Below, piece after piece: positions 41,699 to 51,252 of a stretch of DNA of 64,000 nucleotides. Source of the stretch: Aliarcobacter trophiarum LMG 25534. GTDB lineage: Bacteria; Campylobacterota; Campylobacteria; Campylobacterales; Arcobacteraceae. The stretch lies in NCBI RefSeq assembly GCF_003355515.1, contig NZ_CP031367.1, positions 62,001 to 126,000 on the forward strand. The letters run 5' to 3'. Under the pieces are notes generated by a model. It had not been told where the DNA came from, did not search any database, and worked only from the letters and a program-made list of their open reading frames with translations. The position numbers and the translations under genes are program-made. Position 1 is the stretch's first letter; each line of letters begins with the position of its first letter.

Positions 41699-43258
41699 AA
41701 ACTCTTGAATTAAAAAAGTTGGAGTAACGACTCCTCTAAACTCATTCTTTGATATAGATACTATTAGATTCAAATTATTTCCTAACTCTTTATTTGAATT
41801 GAAAAACTTTAAAGCTTCAAATACAAAACCATCACTATTTAGAGTTAATTTTAGATGATTTTTATCTTTTCCTATTAACTCTGATTTTAGTATATTTACA
41901 TTTGATACTTTAAAAACAGGTCTGTTATTTTCAAGCCCATAAGGCTCAAAGTCTTCTATAATAGAGATAAACTCCAAATCAACACTACTAACATCAAGTT
42001 CACCTAAAGTTATAAATTCATTGTGTAATATATCATCTGATTTTTCAAGTTCTCTATTTATTATCTCTTTGAATATCTCTAAATTTTCTTCCAATAAAGA
42101 CAATCCAGCTGCATTTTTATGTCCACCAAAACCTATAAGTAGGTGAGAAGCTTTTGAGATTAAATCATATAAATTTATATTTGAGTTTGCTCTTGCGCTT
42201 CCTTTTGCAATACCATTTTGAACTGAAAATATGAAGGCAGGTTTTTTTTGACTATTAGATAGTTTTGATGCAACAATACCAATAATTCCCTCATGCCAAT
42301 CTTCTCCCCAGACAATAACAGCTCTATCACTATTGCTTGATTTTTGTTCTGCTTCGTTTGAAATTCTCTCTTGTATAGTTTTTCTATAGTTGTTTAATTC
42401 ATCTAAAACTGCCAAACTTTCGTAGGCAGAAGATTGGTTTTTTGATAATAAAAACTTTAAAGCAATACTTGCATCATCCATTCGTCCAGCACTATTTAAT
42501 TTTGGTGCAATTGTAAATCCAATATCATCAGATACTAAAGTATCTTTTTTTAAGTGAGAGTTTAATAGCTTAAAAGCCTCTCTAGAAGAGTTTTTTATTT
42601 TTTTTAATCCTTGTCTAACCATAGTATAATTAAGGCTAGTCATAGGCATAATATCAGCAATGATTGCCAAACATAAAAGGTCTAAATATGAACTCATATT
42701 TATATCAATTTTCAACTCATTTTTTATTGCAGCACAAAAATACCAAGCAACTTGTGCACCACAAATCTCTTTAAATGGAAAATTACAATTTATCTGTTTG
42801 GGATTTATAATTGCAAGAGCTAGAGGTACTTTGTCTCCAACAGTGTGGTGGTCTGTTATTATTAAATCAATATTTTTCTCTTTTAATTTTAAAGATGCTT
42901 CATATGCAGTTATTCCATTATCAACAGTAATTACTAAACCACTATCAATCATATCAACAATTTTAGGAGATAAACCATAGCCATGCTCAAAGCGATTAGG
43001 AATAATATAATCAACTTTTACACCCAAAAGAGTAAAAAAATCTATCATAATTGTAGTTGACACAATACCATCTACATCATAATCTCCAACAATAGTGATT
43101 TTTTCACTATTTAAAATAGCCTTTTTTACTCTTTTAGTTGCAATATCTATATCTTTAAAATTCTCAAAAGATGGAAGAGATGCAAGTTTTGAATATGGAT
43201 TATTCAAATGTCTTGCATTTAAGATCTCAAAAAGTCTTTGCTTTGTGATTTTTGGCAT
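41693..43258 (-). CDS. recJ: Single-stranded-DNA-specific exonuclease RecJ
   Basis: The 521-residue DHH-family nuclease has motif I VGDYDVDGIVSTTIM (~56-70), motif II VITVDNGITA, motif III IITDHHTVGD and the DHHA1-type segment GFGGHKNAAGLSL (~370-382). It degrades single-stranded DNA 5' to 3' in RecF recombination and mismatch repair. It is a little shorter than E. coli RecJ (577). The ATG overlaps the pyrG stop (TAATG), so the two are coupled. Confidence 0.95.
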   Translation of the reverse strand: MPKITKQRLFEILNARHLNNPYSKLASLPSFENFKDIDIATKRVKKAILNSEKITIVGDYDVDGIVSTTIMIDFFTLLGVKVDYIIPNRFEHGYGLSPKIVDMIDSGLVITVDNGITAYEASLKLKEKNIDLIITDHHTVGDKVPLALAIINPKQINCNFPFKEICGAQVAWYFCAAIKNELKIDINMSSYLDLLCLAIIADIMPMTSLNYTMVRQGLKKIKNSSREAFKLLNSHLKKDTLVSDDIGFTIAPKLNSAGRMDDASIALKFLLSKNQSSAYESLAVLDELNNYRKTIQERISNEAEQKSSNSDRAVIVWGEDWHEGIIGIVASKLSNSQKKPAFIFSVQNGIAKGSARANSNINLYDLISKASHLLIGFGGHKNAAGLSLLEENLEIFKEIINRELEKSDDILHNEFITLGELDVSSVDLEFISIIEDFEPYGLENNRPVFKVSNVNILKSELIGKDKNHLKLTLNSDGFVFEALKFFNSNKELGNNLNLIVSISKNEFRGVVTPTFLIQEFL

Positions 43259-44874
43259 TATTTATGAGAATTTGCGTGTTTTACAAAATCCAAAATTATA
43301 GGATTTGGTGTCTCTAAATGAGATGTAAACTCAGGATGAAACTGAACACCAACAAACCAAGGATGATCTTTTAATTCAACTGCTTCAATAAGCCCATATG
43401 ACTCACCACTTACAAGCATACCAGCATTCTCTAAAGCCTCTTTATACTTTGGATTTGCTTCATATCTATGTCTATGTCTTTCAAAATACTTTTCATCATT
43501 TCCATAGGCTTTTTGAAGTTTGCTTCCTTTTATTGGAGAAAATGGGTATTCTCCAAGTCTCATAGTTCCACCTAGTGGAGAGTTGCTTGTTCTTAGCTGT
43601 TTGTTACCACTTTGATCAATAAATTCATCAATTAAGTAGATTAAAGGATTTTTAGTTTCGCTATTAAACTCTATTGAGTTTGCATCTTCAATTCCCAAAA
43701 CATTTCTAGCAAACTCAATAATTGCTAACTGCATTCCTAAACAAATTCCTAAAAATGTAATATTATTCTCTCTTGCATATTTTATAGCATCAAGTTTTCC
43801 TTTAACTCCTCTTGCTCCAAAACCACCAGCAACTAGAATTGCATCTACATTTCCAATAATTTCATAAGCTCCTAAGTCTTCAATTCTCTCACTATCACAC
43901 CAGTGGATATTTATTTTTGTATTTAGGTGAGCTCCTGCATGAATTAAAGCTTCAGTTAAAGATTTATATGACTCTTTTAAATCAAGATATTTTCCTACAA
44001 AAGCAATAGTAACTTCATCTTGAGGAACTAAAATATTTTTTACTAAAGTATCCCATTTCTCCATATTTGGTTTTATTTTTATATTAAAATGCTCTTGAAG
44101 AGGTGTTAAAATCCCCTCTTTTATAAAGTGAAGAGGTACTTGATAGATAGATTTTGCATCACCAGCTTCAATAACTGCATTTCTATCAATATCACAAGAT
44201 AGTGCTAGTTTATCTTTTAGTGCTTTTGGAAGCTCTTTTTCTGTTCTACATACAAGCATATGTGGAGTTATTCCAATTCTTCTTAACTCTTGTACTGAAT
44301 GTTGAGTTGGTTTTGTTTTTAGTTCACCTGCTGCTTTTATATATGGAACTAAACTTACATGAATATTCATAGTATTTGATTTTGGAAGTTCATGTCTAAT
44401 AGATCTAATAGCTTCTAAGAATGGTAGACTCTCAATATCTCCAACAGTTCCACCAATTTCAATGATTAAAAACTCATTTCCATCTGCTGCTTTAAAGATT
44501 CTATCTTTTATCTCATCCACAACATGAGGAATTACTTGAATAGTTTTACCAAGATAACCACCTTCTCTCTCTCTTTTTATAACACTTTGATAGACTTGAC
44601 CTGTTGTAAAACTATTTATCTTTGTCAAAGTTCCATCAATAAATCTCTCATAGTTTCCTAAATCAAGATCTGTTTCAGCACCATCAGCTGTTACAAAAAC
44701 TTCTCCATGTTCAAGTGGGCTCATAGTTCCTGGATCTACATTTAAGTATGGATCTATTTTTAACATACTTACTTTAAATCCAGATTGTTTTAATATTGTT
44801 GCTATTGATGCAGAAGTTATCCCTTTACCTAAAGAGCTTAATACTCCTCCTGTTACAAAAATGAATTTCGTCAT
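43258..44874 (-). CDS. pyrG: CTP synthase
   Basis: The 538-residue enzyme makes CTP from UTP, ATP and glutamine. The synthase domain (~1-270) starts [18 protein letters not shown] and has [18 protein letters not shown]. The glutamine amidotransferase domain (~290-538) has the Cys nucleophile in [13 protein letters not shown] and the His-Glu pair in [14 protein letters not shown]. All catalytic residues are intact, in contrast to CarA at 57.5 kb. GGAG precedes the ATG. Confidence 0.98.
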   Translation of the reverse strand: MTKFIFVTGGVLSSLGKGITSASIATILKQSGFKVSMLKIDPYLNVDPGTMSPLEHGEVFVTADGAETDLDLGNYERFIDGTLTKINSFTTGQVYQSVIKREREGGYLGKTIQVIPHVVDEIKDRIFKAADGNEFLIIEIGGTVGDIESLPFLEAIRSIRHELPKSNTMNIHVSLVPYIKAAGELKTKPTQHSVQELRRIGITPHMLVCRTEKELPKALKDKLALSCDIDRNAVIEAGDAKSIYQVPLHFIKEGILTPLQEHFNIKIKPNMEKWDTLVKNILVPQDEVTIAFVGKYLDLKESYKSLTEALIHAGAHLNTKINIHWCDSERIEDLGAYEIIGNVDAILVAGGFGARGVKGKLDAIKYARENNITFLGICLGMQLAIIEFARNVLGIEDANSIEFNSETKNPLIYLIDEFIDQSGNKQLRTSNSPLGGTMRLGEYPFSPIKGSKLQKAYGNDEKYFERHRHRYEANPKYKEALENAGMLVSGESYGLIEAVELKDHPWFVGVQFHPEFTSHLETPNPIILDFVKHANSHK

Positions 44875-44955
44875 AAAAATACTCCATAAATATTATTGAA
44901 TTTTGAAAAAATATAAGCTGTGATGATATCTAAATTTAAATTAAGAAGTTATTTA

Positions 44956-44985
44956 AAGCTTAGAGTGCTATAGCACTCTAAGCTT
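44956..44985 (-). terminator. ccoG: Perfect 30-bp palindrome, likely ccoG terminator
   Basis: AAGCTTAGAGTGCTA and TAGCACTCTAAGCTT are exact complements (15 bp, effective loop 4). The palindrome overlaps the first bases of the ccoG stop codon and is followed on the plus strand by ATTTTTG, on the minus strand by TAAATAACTT. It separates ccoG from pyrG. Confidence 0.75.
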
Positions 44986-46369
44986 ATTTTTGAAGTTTAT
45001 CAGATCTAGGAAAGAAAAAAGTAGCTTTTCTAAATACCTTTACTTTTTCAGGGTCTTCTTGTGCATATGCTTTAAAAGTAACTAAAATAGGAGTATCTTT
45101 TAAATTATTATCGACTAAAAGTTTATCTGTTTCAAGAATTACAATTTTTTTTGCCATTTTCCCTGGGCTTAGAGTAAAAGGTTCAAATCTTTTGATTTTT
45201 ATATCTGGATTATCTACTATTTCTAACTCATAAGTTAATGGTTTTGACTCGGTATTTTGGAAAAGAAGTAGATAGTTGTTTGATACAATATTATCCTCTT
45301 TTATTTTGTATAGCTCTGTATCTTTATTTACATTTAAAAGCATATGCTCTTTCTCTCCACTCATAAAAAAAAGTAAAGCAAAAGTAATAGAAAGTGCTAT
45401 AAAATACATAACTGTATTTTTTCTAATAATCTTTAATGGTTTGTTTTCAACAATATTATTTGTATTTGACCATTGAACTAAAGAAGGTCTTCCTAATTTT
45501 CTCATAACTGTTGTACAGGCATCTACACACTCAAGACAGTTTATACACTCAAGCTGTAAACCTTTTCTAATATCAATATGAGTTGGACAAACACTAACAC
45601 AGGCTTCACAAGCTGTACATTCAGCATTTGGGTCTTTAAAATCTTTTATATTAAAAATAGTTTTCTCTTTTTTGTCATTATATACAGCTCCACCTCTTTT
45701 TACTGAGTATATAGCTTGAAAAGTGTTGTCATCATATAAAACAGATTGAACTCTTGAATATGGACATACATAGACACAAAAATCCTCTTTTAATATGATA
45801 ATATCATAGATAATAAAAGCAGCTGTAAAAAGAACTATTCCAATCATCATTAAGTGATCAAATGGCTCACTTAGATACGCAAAGAAATCTTCAGGCGGTA
45901 CAAAAAACCACATAAAATTTGAGGAAGCTATAAGTGCTAAAATTGACCAAAGCAGAACACCTATAGCTTTTTTTAATTTATTTTCATTTTTACTTAAATC
46001 TATCTCTTTTTGTTTATTTTTTATTCTTCTTAGACCTAAAAGAGTTGTCTCTATTAAATCTCTATAAATTACTCTAAAAATAGTTTGTGGACAAGACCAA
46101 CCACACCAAGCACGACCTCCAATAGAAGTAATTGCAAATATACCTAAAAATAGGATCATTAATAAAAATGGCATTAAGTATAACTCTTGCATATCAAATG
46201 CTGTTCCAAAAAAATGAAATTGCATTTTATCAAAGGATAGAAGGAAAATATGGTTACCATCTATTGTAATAAATGGTAATACAATAGATATTATTGTAAT
46301 TAAAGCATAAGTAACATATCTTTTTTTTCTGTAGGGGGTTTTTTTCAACAACTCATTTTTTTCAATCAT
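44984..46369 (-). CDS. ccoG: cbb3 cytochrome oxidase accessory protein CcoG
   Basis: The 461-residue protein has five or six membrane helices and ferredoxin-type iron-sulfur motifs. WCGWSCPQTIFR and CVYVCPYSRVQS are the CcoG-specific polyferredoxin motifs; CTACEACVSVCPTHID and CINCLECVDACTTVM (~250-290) bind two 4Fe-4S clusters. CcoG (FixG/RdxA) reduces copper for delivery to the cbb3-type oxidase. The C-terminal ~110 residues form a periplasmic Ig-like domain. The oxidase genes are not in the window. AAAGGA precedes the ATG. Confidence 0.96.
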   Translation of the reverse strand: MIEKNELLKKTPYRKKRYVTYALITIISIVLPFITIDGNHIFLLSFDKMQFHFFGTAFDMQELYLMPFLLMILFLGIFAITSIGGRAWCGWSCPQTIFRVIYRDLIETTLLGLRRIKNKQKEIDLSKNENKLKKAIGVLLWSILALIASSNFMWFFVPPEDFFAYLSEPFDHLMMIGIVLFTAAFIIYDIIILKEDFCVYVCPYSRVQSVLYDDNTFQAIYSVKRGGAVYNDKKEKTIFNIKDFKDPNAECTACEACVSVCPTHIDIRKGLQLECINCLECVDACTTVMRKLGRPSLVQWSNTNNIVENKPLKIIRKNTVMYFIALSITFALLFFMSGEKEHMLLNVNKDTELYKIKEDNIVSNNYLLLFQNTESKPLTYELEIVDNPDIKIKRFEPFTLSPGKMAKKIVILETDKLLVDNNLKDTPILVTFKAYAQEDPEKVKVFRKATFFFPRSDKLQK

Positions 46370-46567
46370 AATAAATCCTTTTTATAAAAAGTTTTCTATA
46401 AACATAACTTATACCTTAAATATTTATTATAAGATTAAGTAATATTTACAACATAGTTTATTTTACAATAAGAATTTTATCATTTTTAAATTAAAGTATT
46501 CATATTTATAGCTAATTGTAATAATTATTTGAATAAAATAGTATTAAATTTAAAATAAGGAGAGATT

Positions 46568-47584
46568 ATGAAAATTATGTTTAGGGGGCTGCTTTTAGTT
46601 TCTTTGGCAATACTTTTTGCTTTAAATTTAAATGCAAAAGAGGGTAAAGTAATAGGAGCTTCAAATCATCAAACTCCATCATGGTTTAAGGATAGTTTTT
46701 TGGATATAAAAGAGGATATTGAAGAGGCTAATGAAAATTCTAAACACTTTATGATATTTTTGGATTTTGAAGGTTGTCCATATTGTGCAAAAATGTTAAA
46801 AGAGAGCTTTGAAGATAAAAATAATACTAGCAATTTTATTAAAGCAAATTTTGATGTAATAGAGCTAAATGTAAAAGGAAGTAGAGAAGTTACTTGGATT
46901 GATGAAGATGTAGTAACTGAAAAAGAGCTAACAGAGAAATTAAAAATCCAATATAGCCCAACAATTCTATTTTTTAGTGATAAAAAAGAGATAATTGCAA
47001 GAGTAAATGGATATAGAAATTCTAGTGATTTTCAATATATTTTAGATTTTGTTGCACAAAAAAAGTATGAAACTACAGATTTAGCAAAATATTTGGAAAA
47101 TGTAGAGAAAAAAGAGCTGTATAAACTAAAAACAAATAAGATGTTTAAAGAGCTAGATGATTTAAGTAAAATTGCATCCCCACTAGCTATTATCTTTGAA
47201 GATGGAAGCTGTACACAGTGTGAACATTTTAACAATAAAATTCTTACAAATAAAGAGGTAATAGATGAGTTTTCTAAGTTTACAGTTGTAAGAGTTGATG
47301 CAAATAGTAATAAAACTATAATAACTCCAAATGGTGTAAAAACAACTCCAAAAGAGTGGGCAAAAGAACAAAAACTAGATTATAGACCAGGAGTTTTACT
47401 ATATGATAATAAAAAACTAATTTCTACAATAGATGCTTTGCTTTTCCCTTTTCACTTTAAAGAGGTTTTAAGATATGTAAGTCACAAAGAGTATAAAAAC
47501 TATCCAAACTCATATTTGGACTATTTAAGAGTGAGACAAGATGAACTTGTAAAAAGTGGAGTTACTATAAATGTAGCTGAATAA
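46568..47584 (+). CDS. Exported protein with two thioredoxin-like domains
   Basis: The 338-residue protein has a signal peptide (GLLLVSLAILFALNLNA, cleavage ~23). It contains two thioredoxin folds: the first has DFEGCPYCAKMLKESF (~66-81), the second FEDGSCTQCEHFNN (~211-224). Both CxxC motifs could be redox-active. The arrangement resembles SoxW-type periplasmic reductases. Divergent from ccoG, with a 198-bp AT-rich region between them that probably holds both promoters. A role in cytochrome or copper-site maturation is possible but not shown. Confidence 0.8.
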   Translation: MKIMFRGLLLVSLAILFALNLNAKEGKVIGASNHQTPSWFKDSFLDIKEDIEEANENSKHFMIFLDFEGCPYCAKMLKESFEDKNNTSNFIKANFDVIELNVKGSREVTWIDEDVVTEKELTEKLKIQYSPTILFFSDKKEIIARVNGYRNSSDFQYILDFVAQKKYETTDLAKYLENVEKKELYKLKTNKMFKELDDLSKIASPLAIIFEDGSCTQCEHFNNKILTNKEVIDEFSKFTVVRVDANSNKTIITPNGVKTTPKEWAKEQKLDYRPGVLLYDNKKLISTIDALLFPFHFKEVLRYVSHKEYKNYPNSYLDYLRVRQDELVKSGVTINVAE

Positions 47585-47591
47585 AAGCTAA

Positions 47592-47625
47592 AGTAAGGGG
47601 ACTAACTCTATTTAATCTCCTTACT
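47592..47625. terminator. Weak hairpin between thioredoxin-like gene and coaE
   Basis: AGTAAGGGGA pairs with TCTCCTTACT with one G-U pair. The tail CTATTC is poor in T, so termination is uncertain. Confidence 0.4.
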
Positions 47626-47642
47626 CTATTCATATTAGACTA

Positions 47643-48248
47643 CTATAAAATATCAATTTTAGTCAAAAAATCTTCTATCTCTTTTTGAAGGTGTTTCAAA
47701 TCTTTGCTATTGTCTATTATAAAAGTGGCTTTTGATTTTTTCTTTTCTATATCCATTTGATTTGAAATTTTTAAAATAGCCTCTTCTTTACTTATATTGT
47801 CTCTACTTTGTAATCTTTGTATTTGCAACTCTTTTGGAGTGTAAATTACTACTGATTTAGAGATAGGGTAGTGCATTTTTTCAAAAAATAGTGGAATATC
47901 TACAAAATATATCTTATTTTGCTCTTCACAAATTTTTGCCTCTTTTTCAATTTCATCTTTGATAAGAGGATGAAGAAGTGATTCGAGTTTTAGCTTATTG
48001 TTTTCATTTGAAAATATTATTTTTCCTAACTCTTTTCTTAGAACTTTTCCATCTTTTACATACTTTTTTCCAAAAAGTTGCTCTATTTTTTGACTATTTT
48101 CATCCAATAGTATATGAGCTATCTTATCTGCATCAATTATTAAAAATCCATGAAGCTTTAGAATATTACAAACGGTGCTTTTACCTGTTGCTATTCCACC
48201 TGTTAGTGCAATAGCATTTTTAAAGACATTTTTTTTTGTCTCTTCCAT
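47643..48248 (-). CDS. coaE: Dephospho-CoA kinase
   Basis: The ATG at 48248 (201 residues) directly follows the upstream gene stop and is preferred over a TTG five codons earlier that overlaps it. The P-loop ALTGGIATGKSTVCNIL (~13-29) and DADKIAHILL are CoaE hallmarks; the lid has IQRLQSRDNISKEEA. It phosphorylates dephospho-CoA in the last step of CoA synthesis. It is cotranscribed with a SpeE-like gene, the same pairing that exists in Helicobacter pylori (coaE next to speE). Confidence 0.93.
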   Translation of the reverse strand: MEETKKNVFKNAIALTGGIATGKSTVCNILKLHGFLIIDADKIAHILLDENSQKIEQLFGKKYVKDGKVLRKELGKIIFSNENNKLKLESLLHPLIKDEIEKEAKICEEQNKIYFVDIPLFFEKMHYPISKSVVIYTPKELQIQRLQSRDNISKEEAILKISNQMDIEKKKSKATFIIDNSKDLKHLQKEIEDFLTKIDIL

Positions 48249-48249
48249 A

Positions 48250-48798
48250 TTATCTTTTTGCAATACCTGTTAAATCTCTATGTTGTTTTGCTGGAAAAAC
48301 AAAAGAAGCAGTATGGATTTCACTTGAATAATACTCTAAATTATCAATAAAATCAGCTCTTTGAAGGTTTAAATCTGCTGTTGGGTGATATTTTTTTGAA
48401 GCTATTATTGAAGCTTGGTGTCCGAATTTATAAGGCATTGCTATCCAAAATTTCTCACCTACTAGTTTTAAATCATCAATTAATCTATTGTCATCTCTTG
48501 AAAAAACTTTTGAAGCAAATGCAATAAGTCCATCATCTTTTAAAATATCAAAAAGTTTTCCTACAATTTTTACATCTAGTTTTGAGTTTGTTAAAATTAC
48601 TACATCATAAGATTTGTTTTCAACTTTTTCTAAATCGTTTAACTCTATAAACTTGTAAATAGACTCTTTTTTGTGCCTGTCAAGCTCATTTATTAAATCA
48701 CTGTTTTGTTCTGATACTATTAAAATATCTTTAGCAAGTTTATGTGTGCAAAGTGGTATATGTACCATCATTTCACTAAATGCAATATTATCTTTCAT
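48250..48798 (-). CDS. Shortened spermidine-synthase-like protein (SpeE family)
   Basis: The 182-residue protein resembles the C-terminal two thirds of Campylobacterota SpeE: CTHKLAKDILIVS, YDVVILTNSKLD, LFDILKDDGLIAFASK, FWIAMPYKFG and YYSSEIHTASFVFP. It starts at FSEMMVHIPLCTH, so the usual N-terminal beta-strand domain (~75 residues) is missing. The GGG-type SAM/dcSAM-binding loop is absent, and the region DxxD of canonical SpeE is replaced by TNSK. Catalytic activity is therefore doubtful. AAGGA precedes the ATG. It adjoins coaE, as speE does in Helicobacter. Confidence 0.78.
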   Translation of the reverse strand: MKDNIAFSEMMVHIPLCTHKLAKDILIVSEQNSDLINELDRHKKESIYKFIELNDLEKVENKSYDVVILTNSKLDVKIVGKLFDILKDDGLIAFASKVFSRDDNRLIDDLKLVGEKFWIAMPYKFGHQASIIASKKYHPTADLNLQRADFIDNLEYYSSEIHTASFVFPAKQHRDLTGIAKR

Positions 48799-48831
48799 TT
48801 TTGAATTCCTTAAAATTTATAAATAGTCTGC

Positions 48832-48837
48832 TATAAT
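48832..48837 (+). promoter_or_regulatory. purM: Likely -10 element of purM
   Basis: TATAAT after TCTGC lies 58 bp before the purM ATG. Confidence 0.5.
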
Positions 48838-48894
48838 ACCCAAAAATTTTTAATAAATCTTAAGATTTAAGAATAATATAAAAAAAGGTAAAAA

Positions 48895-49890
48895 ATGGCA
48901 ACAGTTAGTTACAAAGATGCAGGAGTTGATATAGATGCTGGGAATCAATTTGTAGAAAATATCAAACCTTATGTAAAATCTACAAGGATTCCAGGAGTTT
49001 TAGGAGGTATTGGTTCTTTCGCTGGTGCTTTTGAACTACCAAGTGGATATAAGCAACCTGTTATTTTAGCTGGAACAGATGGAGTTGGAACAAAGTTAAA
49101 ACTAGCAATTGATGCAAAAAAATTTGATACAGTTGGTATTGATTTAGTTGCTATGTGTACAAATGATTTACTTTGTAACTTTGGAGAGCCACTATTTTTC
49201 CTTGATTATTATGCAACTGCAAAACTTGAAGTTGAAGAAGCTACACAAGTGGTAAAAGGAATTGCAGAAGGTTGCATTAGAAGTGAATGTGCATTAATTG
49301 GTGGAGAGACTGCTGAAATGCCAGGAATGTACAAAGAGGGTGATTTTGATTTAGCTGGTTTTTGTGTGGGAATTGCAGAAAAAGATGAACTTGATAGAGT
49401 TTCAAAAGTAGAAGCTGGTGATATTTTAATTGCACTTCCAAGCTCAGGAGTTCACTCAAACGGTTTTTCTCTTGTTAGAAAGCTTCTTTTAGAAAAATTA
49501 GGAATGGGTTTAGAAGATGATTTTTTTGGGAAAAAATTAAAAGATGTATTACTAGAGCCAACAAGAATTTATGTAAAAGAGTTCAAAGCAAATAAAGATA
49601 AAATAAATGGTTTAGCTCACATAACAGGTGGTGGTATTACTGAAAATCTTCCTAGGGTTTTACCTGAAAATCTAAAAGCTATTGTAGATAGAGACAAAAT
49701 AAAAGTTTTACCAATATTTGAATTTATGGGAAAACATGTAGAACTTGAGGAGATGTATAGAACATTTAATATGGGTGTTGGAATGATACTTGTAGTAAAT
49801 CCAAAAAATGTAGATGCAGTTTTAGCTTCAACTGATGGTTATGTAATTGGTGAGTTAAAAGCTGGAGAGAGAAAAGTAGAGTTTATATAA
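48895..49890 (+). CDS. purM: Phosphoribosylformylglycinamidine cyclo-ligase
   Basis: The 331-residue AIR synthase has SYKDAGVDIDAGN at the N-terminus, LAGTDGVGTKLKLA, GIDLVAMCTNDLL and GGETAEMPGMY (ATP/FGAM binding). HITGGGITENLPRVLP is the C-terminal family motif. It performs step 5 of purine synthesis; purA, for AMP, lies at 55.7 kb. AAAGG precedes the ATG, and a terminator follows. Confidence 0.97.
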   Translation: MATVSYKDAGVDIDAGNQFVENIKPYVKSTRIPGVLGGIGSFAGAFELPSGYKQPVILAGTDGVGTKLKLAIDAKKFDTVGIDLVAMCTNDLLCNFGEPLFFLDYYATAKLEVEEATQVVKGIAEGCIRSECALIGGETAEMPGMYKEGDFDLAGFCVGIAEKDELDRVSKVEAGDILIALPSSGVHSNGFSLVRKLLLEKLGMGLEDDFFGKKLKDVLLEPTRIYVKEFKANKDKINGLAHITGGGITENLPRVLPENLKAIVDRDKIKVLPIFEFMGKHVELEEMYRTFNMGVGMILVVNPKNVDAVLASTDGYVIGELKAGERKVEFI

Positions 49891-49919
49891 AACTTAATTT
49901 CTCAAAATATGAAAAGAGT

Positions 49920-49948
49920 AAAGGTTGGTTTTTAACTAACCTTTTTTA
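49920..49948. terminator. Terminator between purM and gap (convergent)
   Basis: AAAGGTTGGTT pairs with AACTAACCTTT (one mismatch) and is followed by TTTTT on the plus strand. It contains the gap stop codon. Confidence 0.8.
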
Positions 49949-50960
49949 AATCTATATATTTTAAAATCTCTACAACTTTAGAGGCATATCCCCACTCATT
50001 ATCATACCAAAGTAGAAGTTTTATCATACTGTTTTTTACTTCTAAAAATCTATGGTCAATTATTGTTGTATATCTCTCTTTTTTAAAATCACTTGAAACC
50101 AAAGCTTCAAAATTATTTAAAACTATTGGGTAGTTCTGATTTTTTTCAAATTCTAAAAATATGTTTACTATCTCACTTTTAATTGAAGGCTCTTTCGTAA
50201 AAAGTGTAACATTTATAGCACCAACTGTATCTGTTGGAACTCTTAAAGAGTTTGAACTTATTAAATCAGAGTTGAATTTTTCTATAGAATATGAACAAGC
50301 TTTTATAGTAGTTGTATGGCTAGGAATTATATTTTGAGTTGAACTTCGTCCAAATTCAAAGTTTAAATCAACATCTCTAGTAGCACTTTGTACAAAGCTA
50401 CCATCTAAAACTCTTTGATGATTTAAGAGAGGATGGATAGTTACAATATCACCACAAATAATCTTTTTTTTATTATCTATTAGTTTTAATGCAGGAAGTA
50501 AGGCGGTTGCATTACATGAACTAGTAGAGATTATTTTATGGTTTTTTCTATCATATTTATCCTCATTGGCACCTAATATTAGATTTATATCAGCATCTTT
50601 TTCTGGATGAGTTAAAATGATTTTCTTTACATTTAAAGCTCTTAATTTTAAAATATCTACTTTTTGCCCGCTACAATCAATTAAAATATCAATACCATCT
50701 AAGTATAATTGTGAAATATCTTTATAGTGTGTAATTTTTATTTTGGAACTTTTATTCTTTATAAAATTATCTTCTATGACTTTAAATTTATCATCTATTT
50801 TTCCATAAGTTGAATCATAGTTTATTGAGTAAACTATATTTTCAATAGATGGATTTATATCATTTATAGCAACAATTTCAAATTTTTTATCAACTAAAAG
50901 CTGTTTTAGAATTGATTTTCCAATTCTACCAGCCCCATTTAAAAGGATTTTTATACCCAT
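49932..50960 (-). CDS. Divergent glyceraldehyde-3-phosphate dehydrogenase-like enzyme
   Basis: The 342-residue protein has the GAPDH layout: ILLNGAGRIGKSILKQ (NAD-binding, residues ~4-19), INDINPSIEN, a catalytic Cys in STSSCNATALLPAL, the His in VTIHPLLNHQ, GRSSTQNIIPSHT and LLWYDNEWGYASKV. In canonical enzymes the Cys lies in SCTTNC; here the T-T-N-C part is N-A-T-A, so the second Cys and both Thr are lost or shifted. The key Cys and His remain. It could be GAPDH used in gluconeogenesis or a paralogue with another aldehyde. Convergent with purM. Confidence 0.82.
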   Translation of the reverse strand: MGIKILLNGAGRIGKSILKQLLVDKKFEIVAINDINPSIENIVYSINYDSTYGKIDDKFKVIEDNFIKNKSSKIKITHYKDISQLYLDGIDILIDCSGQKVDILKLRALNVKKIILTHPEKDADINLILGANEDKYDRKNHKIISTSSCNATALLPALKLIDNKKKIICGDIVTIHPLLNHQRVLDGSFVQSATRDVDLNFEFGRSSTQNIIPSHTTTIKACSYSIEKFNSDLISSNSLRVPTDTVGAINVTLFTKEPSIKSEIVNIFLEFEKNQNYPIVLNNFEALVSSDFKKERYTTIIDHRFLEVKNSMIKLLLWYDNEWGYASKVVEILKYIDLKKVS

Positions 50961-51026
50961 AATCTTCTTTCGTTTACAAATTTTTAGAAATAATTTCTTG
51001 TAAGTATAGTTAAAAGTAGATTATTT

Positions 51027-51218
51027 TTAAAGTATCTCTTGAACTCGACCCACTTCACCACTTTGCAATCTTACTTTTATTCCATGTGGGTGAGTTGGAG
51101 AATTTGTTAAAATATCTTTTACAACTCCTTGAGTAAGCCTTCTTGTTTTTTGATCAGTTTTTAACACAATATTTACTTTTAAACCTATTTTTATATCAAA
51201 TCTTTTTTTTGGATCCAT
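51027..51218 (-). CDS. YwbE family protein (DUF2196)
   Basis: The 63-residue protein fits the small YwbE/DUF2196 family: RFDIKIGLKVNIVLKTDQ, then RRLTQGVVKDILTNSPTHPH and GIKVRLQSGEVGRVQEIL. The fold is expected to be a small beta-barrel; its role is unknown. AGTAAAA precedes the ATG. It sits between the pirin gene and the gap-like gene on one strand. Confidence 0.8.
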   Translation of the reverse strand: MDPKKRFDIKIGLKVNIVLKTDQKTRRLTQGVVKDILTNSPTHPHGIKVRLQSGEVGRVQEIL

Positions 51219-51252
51219 TTTTACTTCTTTTATTTATATATTTGAAACTATA

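Noticed and set aside
46370-46567. Riboswitch or small gene between ccoG and the thioredoxin-like gene
   Set aside because: The divergent gap is plain AT-rich promoter DNA without conserved structure or a coding frame with a start site.
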